A stretch of 36,473 nucleotides of DNA from Lentilactobacillus parafarraginis DSM 18390 = JCM 14109 (GTDB lineage: Bacteria; Bacillota; Bacilli; Lactobacillales; Lactobacillaceae). Each line of letters begins with the position of its first letter. The stretch's first letter is position 1. Shown piece after piece: positions 33,665 to 36,473 of this stretch. The stretch lies in NCBI RefSeq assembly GCF_001435895.1, contig NZ_AZFZ01000012.1, positions 1 to 36,473 of the forward strand, in the 5' to 3' direction. The position numbers and the translations under genes were made by a program. The notes beneath the pieces are model-generated. The model worked only from the letters and a program-made list of their open reading frames with translations. It did not search any database and had not been told where the DNA came from.

Positions 33665-34615
33665 CTAATCCTGCTTGGCTTCATCAAGGTCAACGTCACC
33701 GCTGTGGCGCTGCCGATACGCGACCGGGCTTAACCATCCCAGCCGCTCCTTGATGCGGACATAATTATAGTAGTGTATGTAACGCTGAATCGCCAGCTTG
33801 AGTCTGGCAAAGCTGTGATAGACCCGGCCATAGTACATCTCGCGTTTCAAAATGCTGAAGAAATTCTCCATGATCGCGTTATCCAGACAGGTGCCTTTCC
33901 GTGACATGCTTTGAAAAATTCGTTCCTGCTTGAGCCGCTGGTGGTAGGCCGCCATTTGGTAAACCCATCCCTGATCGGAGTGAAAGGTCCGCCGAACCGG
34001 GCAGTCAGCGGTCACCTTCACGGCGTCGTTGAGTGCGGCCAAGATGGCCCCTTCACTGGGTTGTGAAGAGATCCGGTACGAAATAATTTCTCGATTATAC
34101 ATGTCTAAAAAGGCGTCCAGGTAAACGCCCTTGACCTGAAACTGGCCGTTGGGCAGCTTGACGACGTACTTGAGTTCGGTGGTATCCGTCGTGACTTTCT
34201 GATGACAAATGGCCGTACAAAACCGGCGGCGCAACCGGTTCTTACAAACAATCCCGACCTTGCCCTGATAGGAATGATAAGTCGTCGAATCCAAGTGAAT
34301 GGCCCGTTTGGCACATCCCTCAGCCTGAATATGAAGTTTGCGCATCAGGCGCTGAACGTGCTTTTTATTAATTAGGACCCCCTGATCACGCAGGGCAATC
34401 GTCACCCGCCGGTAGCCATAGTCCGGATTCTGACGATGAACGGCAAGAATCCGGTCCTCAAGGGCTTTATCAGCGTCAGGCCGGTGAAACCGTTTCTGCC
34501 AATACATATAGGTTGCCTTCGGAAATCGAAGGGCCTTTAAAATGTCAGTGAGAATGAACTTTCCGCGAAGGTCGTAGATGATCTGCGATATTTCCCGACG
34601 GCACAGAGCCGCCAC
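33665..34615 (-). CDS. IS3-family transposase, OrfB part
   Basis: A 316-residue DDE transposase of the IS3/IS150 type. The N-terminal HTH_21-like part (NPDYGYRRVTIALRDQGV) is followed by the integrase core with catalytic residues in VTTDTTELKYV (first Asp), FHSDQGWVYQ (second Asp) and NAIMENFFSILKRE (Glu). All three are present. The start is a GTG in a frame that opens a little upstream. A full OrfA with its own helix-turn-helix and frameshift window, normal for IS3 elements, is not seen in the 200 bases upstream; only MTQRFVQTELLGDW and a few further codons can be read. The element is probably partial and immobile by itself. It lies beside the trailer end of the CRISPR array. Confidence 0.88.
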   Translation of the reverse strand: MAALCRREISQIIYDLRGKFILTDILKALRFPKATYMYWQKRFHRPDADKALEDRILAVHRQNPDYGYRRVTIALRDQGVLINKKHVQRLMRKLHIQAEGCAKRAIHLDSTTYHSYQGKVGIVCKNRLRRRFCTAICHQKVTTDTTELKYVVKLPNGQFQVKGVYLDAFLDMYNREIISYRISSQPSEGAILAALNDAVKVTADCPVRRTFHSDQGWVYQMAAYHQRLKQERIFQSMSRKGTCLDNAIMENFFSILKREMYYGRVYHSFARLKLAIQRYIHYYNYVRIKERLGWLSPVAYRQRHSGDVDLDEAKQD

Positions 34616-34889
34616 TTCTTTGCCGGCCTTCGCTACGGTTTTAAAAACGATTGGCGAATGTCAGTTTGAAGAAGCCAGTCACCTAAAAGTTCAGTTTGGA
34701 CAAATCGCTGGGTCATGTGCGTCACCTCGACTGATGAGCGGGAGTGGTCACCGCGTTGCGTGGTTTGTAATGGATAACGTTAATTTAATTTTATTTTAGT
34801 TCACGGCGGGGAATTTGAACAGGGATAAGAATGTGAGATGGGAAGAAAATTGCGGGATGGGGATTGGTTACACTTGATCGGGATGTTGT
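34616..34889. other. Spacer between transposase and CRISPR array
   Basis: 274 bases without a gene that I can support. A short minus-strand frame (about 34640-34720, beginning MTQRFVQTELLG) may be debris of the insertion sequence. The last 90 bases before the array are G-rich. By the orientation of the repeats this is the trailer side, so no leader is expected here. Confidence 0.4.
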
Positions 34890-36473
34890 TTTTGACCCCC
34901 ACAGGCGTGGGGAATACATTGTACAAGCGCACTTCTGAACCGTCGTACAAGGATCACCCCCACATGCGTGGGGAATACCTGTGGCACCTTCACTTTTTCA
35001 CTCATAATTTAGGATCACCCCCACATGCGTGGGGAATACAGCCGCTCTCCCAATTAAAGAACGGATTGAAAAGGATCACCCCCACATGCGTGGGGAATAC
35101 AGTCCTGGAATAGCTTGCCATTTTCCAATGTTGGGATCACCCCCACATGCGTGGGGAATACAATTCTTTTTTAACATTTTAACCCATCCTTTGAGGATCA
35201 CCCCCACATGCGTGGGGAATACTCTATCAATAAAGGGTGCTTATGCTCTTTCATAGGATCACCCCCACATGCGTGGGGAATACCATTAAAGGGTGCATTA
35301 GATAAATCACGAAACAGGATCACCCCCACATGCGTGGGGAATACTTAGCTAATAACTATGGAGCAACTAAATCAGTAGGATCACCCCCACATGCGTGGGG
35401 AATACTTATTAAACTCATATTAGTTCCATAGGAGTTCAGGATCACCCCCACATGCGTGGGGAATACTTAAAGAAAACTTTAAAGAGAATATTACAAGTAG
35501 GATCACCCCCACATGCGTGGGGAATACTTAAGGATTGTGTTGATAAAAATGGGGTTGGGAGGATCACCCCCACATGCGTGGGGAATACTTAAGGATTGTG
35601 TTGATAAAAATGGGGTTGGGAGGATCACCCCCACATGCGTGGGGAATACTTAAGGATTGTGTTGATAAAAATGGGGTTGGGAGGATCACCCCCACATGCG
35701 TGGGGAATACTTAAGGATTGTGTTGATAAAAATGGGGTTGGGAGGATCACCCCCACATGCGTGGGGAATACTTAAGGATTGTGTTGATAAAAATGGGGTT
35801 GGGAGGATCACCCCCACATGCGTGGGGAATACTTAAGGATTGTGTTGATAAAAATGGGGTTGGGAGGATCACCCCCACATGCGTGGGGAATACTGCTGGA
35901 AAAGTTGCAGAGCGTCAGATTATCCAGGATCACCCCCACATGCGTGGGGAATACCAGCGTTGATAGTTTGTGTCATCTCTTTGATTGGGATCACCCCCAC
36001 ATGCGTGGGGAATACTTATGTATTTGTTGACTGGCCATTCAAATATCAGGATCACCCCCACATGCGTGGGGAATACAGTCCTGGAATAGCTTGCCATTTT
36101 CCAATGTTGGGATCACCCCCACATGCGTGGGGAATACAATTCTTTTTTAACATTTTAACCCATCCTTTGAGGATCACCCCCACATGCGTGGGGAATACTA
36201 TTAAAGGGTGCATTAGATAAATCACGAAACAGGATCACCCCCACATGCGTGGGGAATACTTAGCTAATAACTATGGAGCAACTAAATCAGTAGGATCACC
36301 CCCACATGCGTGGGGAATACTTATTAAACTCATATTAGTTCCATAGGAGTTCAGGATCACCCCCACATGCGTGGGGAATACTTAAAGAAAACTTTAAAGA
36401 GAATATTACAAGTAGGATCACCCCCACATGCGTGGGGAATACTTAAGGATTGTGTTGATAAAAATGGGGTTGG
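34890..36473 (-). CRISPR. Type I-E CRISPR array, 26 repeats in window, runs off the right edge
   Basis: Twenty-six 28-base repeats occur at an exact 61-base period from 34890 to 36415, separated by 25 complete 33-base spacers plus 31 bases of a 26th. On the plus strand the repeat starts GGATCACCCCCAC and ends GCGTGGGGAATAC; its complement starts GTATTCCCC and ends GTGATCC, the type I-E form with a CCCCAC/GTGGGG stem and a GTGATCC handle, so the array should be transcribed leftward. The leftmost repeat (34890-34917) is degenerate, which marks the trailer end. Leader and cas genes should lie beyond the right edge. Only 14 spacer sequences are distinct (plus one single-base variant). One spacer fills six successive units (35528-35865), and a run of six others occurs twice. 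Confidence 0.97.

Noticed and set aside
34640-34720. Remnant OrfA of the IS3 element
   Set aside because: The few readable codons (MTQRFVQTELLG) do not look like an IS3 OrfA helix-turn-helix, so I did not call it.
34803-34817. Possible further decayed CRISPR repeat (CGGCGGGGAATTT)
   Set aside because: It is out of phase with the 61-base period, and only about ten bases resemble the repeat.
34838-36220. Several plus-strand open frames across the CRISPR array
   Set aside because: They are translations of the repeat (recurring HPHMRGEY and ITPTCVGNT) and spacers; the 61-base period and repeat form show a CRISPR array.

Overview
The window looks like chromosomal DNA of a lactic acid bacterium in the family Lactobacillaceae, probably a heterofermentative lactobacillus; I cannot name the species. 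The reasons are strong GGAGG ribosome sites, gene families typical of the group (mae-citCDEF-citXG citrate cluster, D-Ala-D-Ala carboxypeptidase, UppP, GPH transporter, MazEF) and a type I-E CRISPR repeat whose 3' end (GTGATCC) matches repeats known from lactobacilli and streptococci. I see no rRNA or tRNA gene.

Layout. 1-1.1 kb: a heavily decayed GRP-family sugar transporter. 1.2-8.1 kb: a sulfur-related block, made of a sulfonate/taurine-type ABC importer, a CoA-disulfide reductase fused to rhodanese, a YeeE/YedE-type thiosulfate transporter, and a divergent LysR regulator. 8.2-12.9 kb: a secreted tyrosine-phosphatase-like protein, an SDR oxidoreductase, a GPH sugar symporter and an AraC regulator. 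12.9-24.6 kb: the citrate region. Malic enzyme and citC-citD-citE-citF-citX-citG are read leftward from a promoter divergent from a SorC-type regulator (CitI-like). Further right are an alpha/beta hydrolase, a DASS citrate/dicarboxylate transporter gene broken by one frameshift, and an LDH/MDH-family dehydrogenase with the malate-type arginine at the substrate-specificity position. A 340-bp non-coding element of nested inverted repeats separates citF from citX. 25-33.4 kb: MazEF, a D-Ala-D-Ala carboxypeptidase, an operon of BCCT transporter, 58-residue membrane protein and carnitine-acyltransferase-family enzyme, then a CHAD protein with an esterase, and UppP. 33.6-36.5 kb: an IS3-type transposase without orfA, and a type I-E CRISPR array that runs off the right edge.

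How the parts fit. Citrate would enter by the DASS carrier, be split by citrate lyase (CitDEF, activated by CitC/CitX/CitG) to acetate and oxaloacetate, and then be decarboxylated by Mae or, by inference, reduced to malate by the Arg-type dehydrogenase. As read, the carrier gene is broken. The sulfur block would import thiosulfate and sulfonate-like compounds and reduce sulfane sulfur or CoA disulfide.

Most unusual points: (1) the translationally coupled BCCT / mini-membrane-protein / carnitine acyltransferase operon; (2) a CRISPR array with one spacer in six consecutive identical units and a second, multi-spacer duplication; (3) the palindromic element inside the cit operon; (4) the LDH-like enzyme with Arg87 beside a frameshifted citrate transporter.
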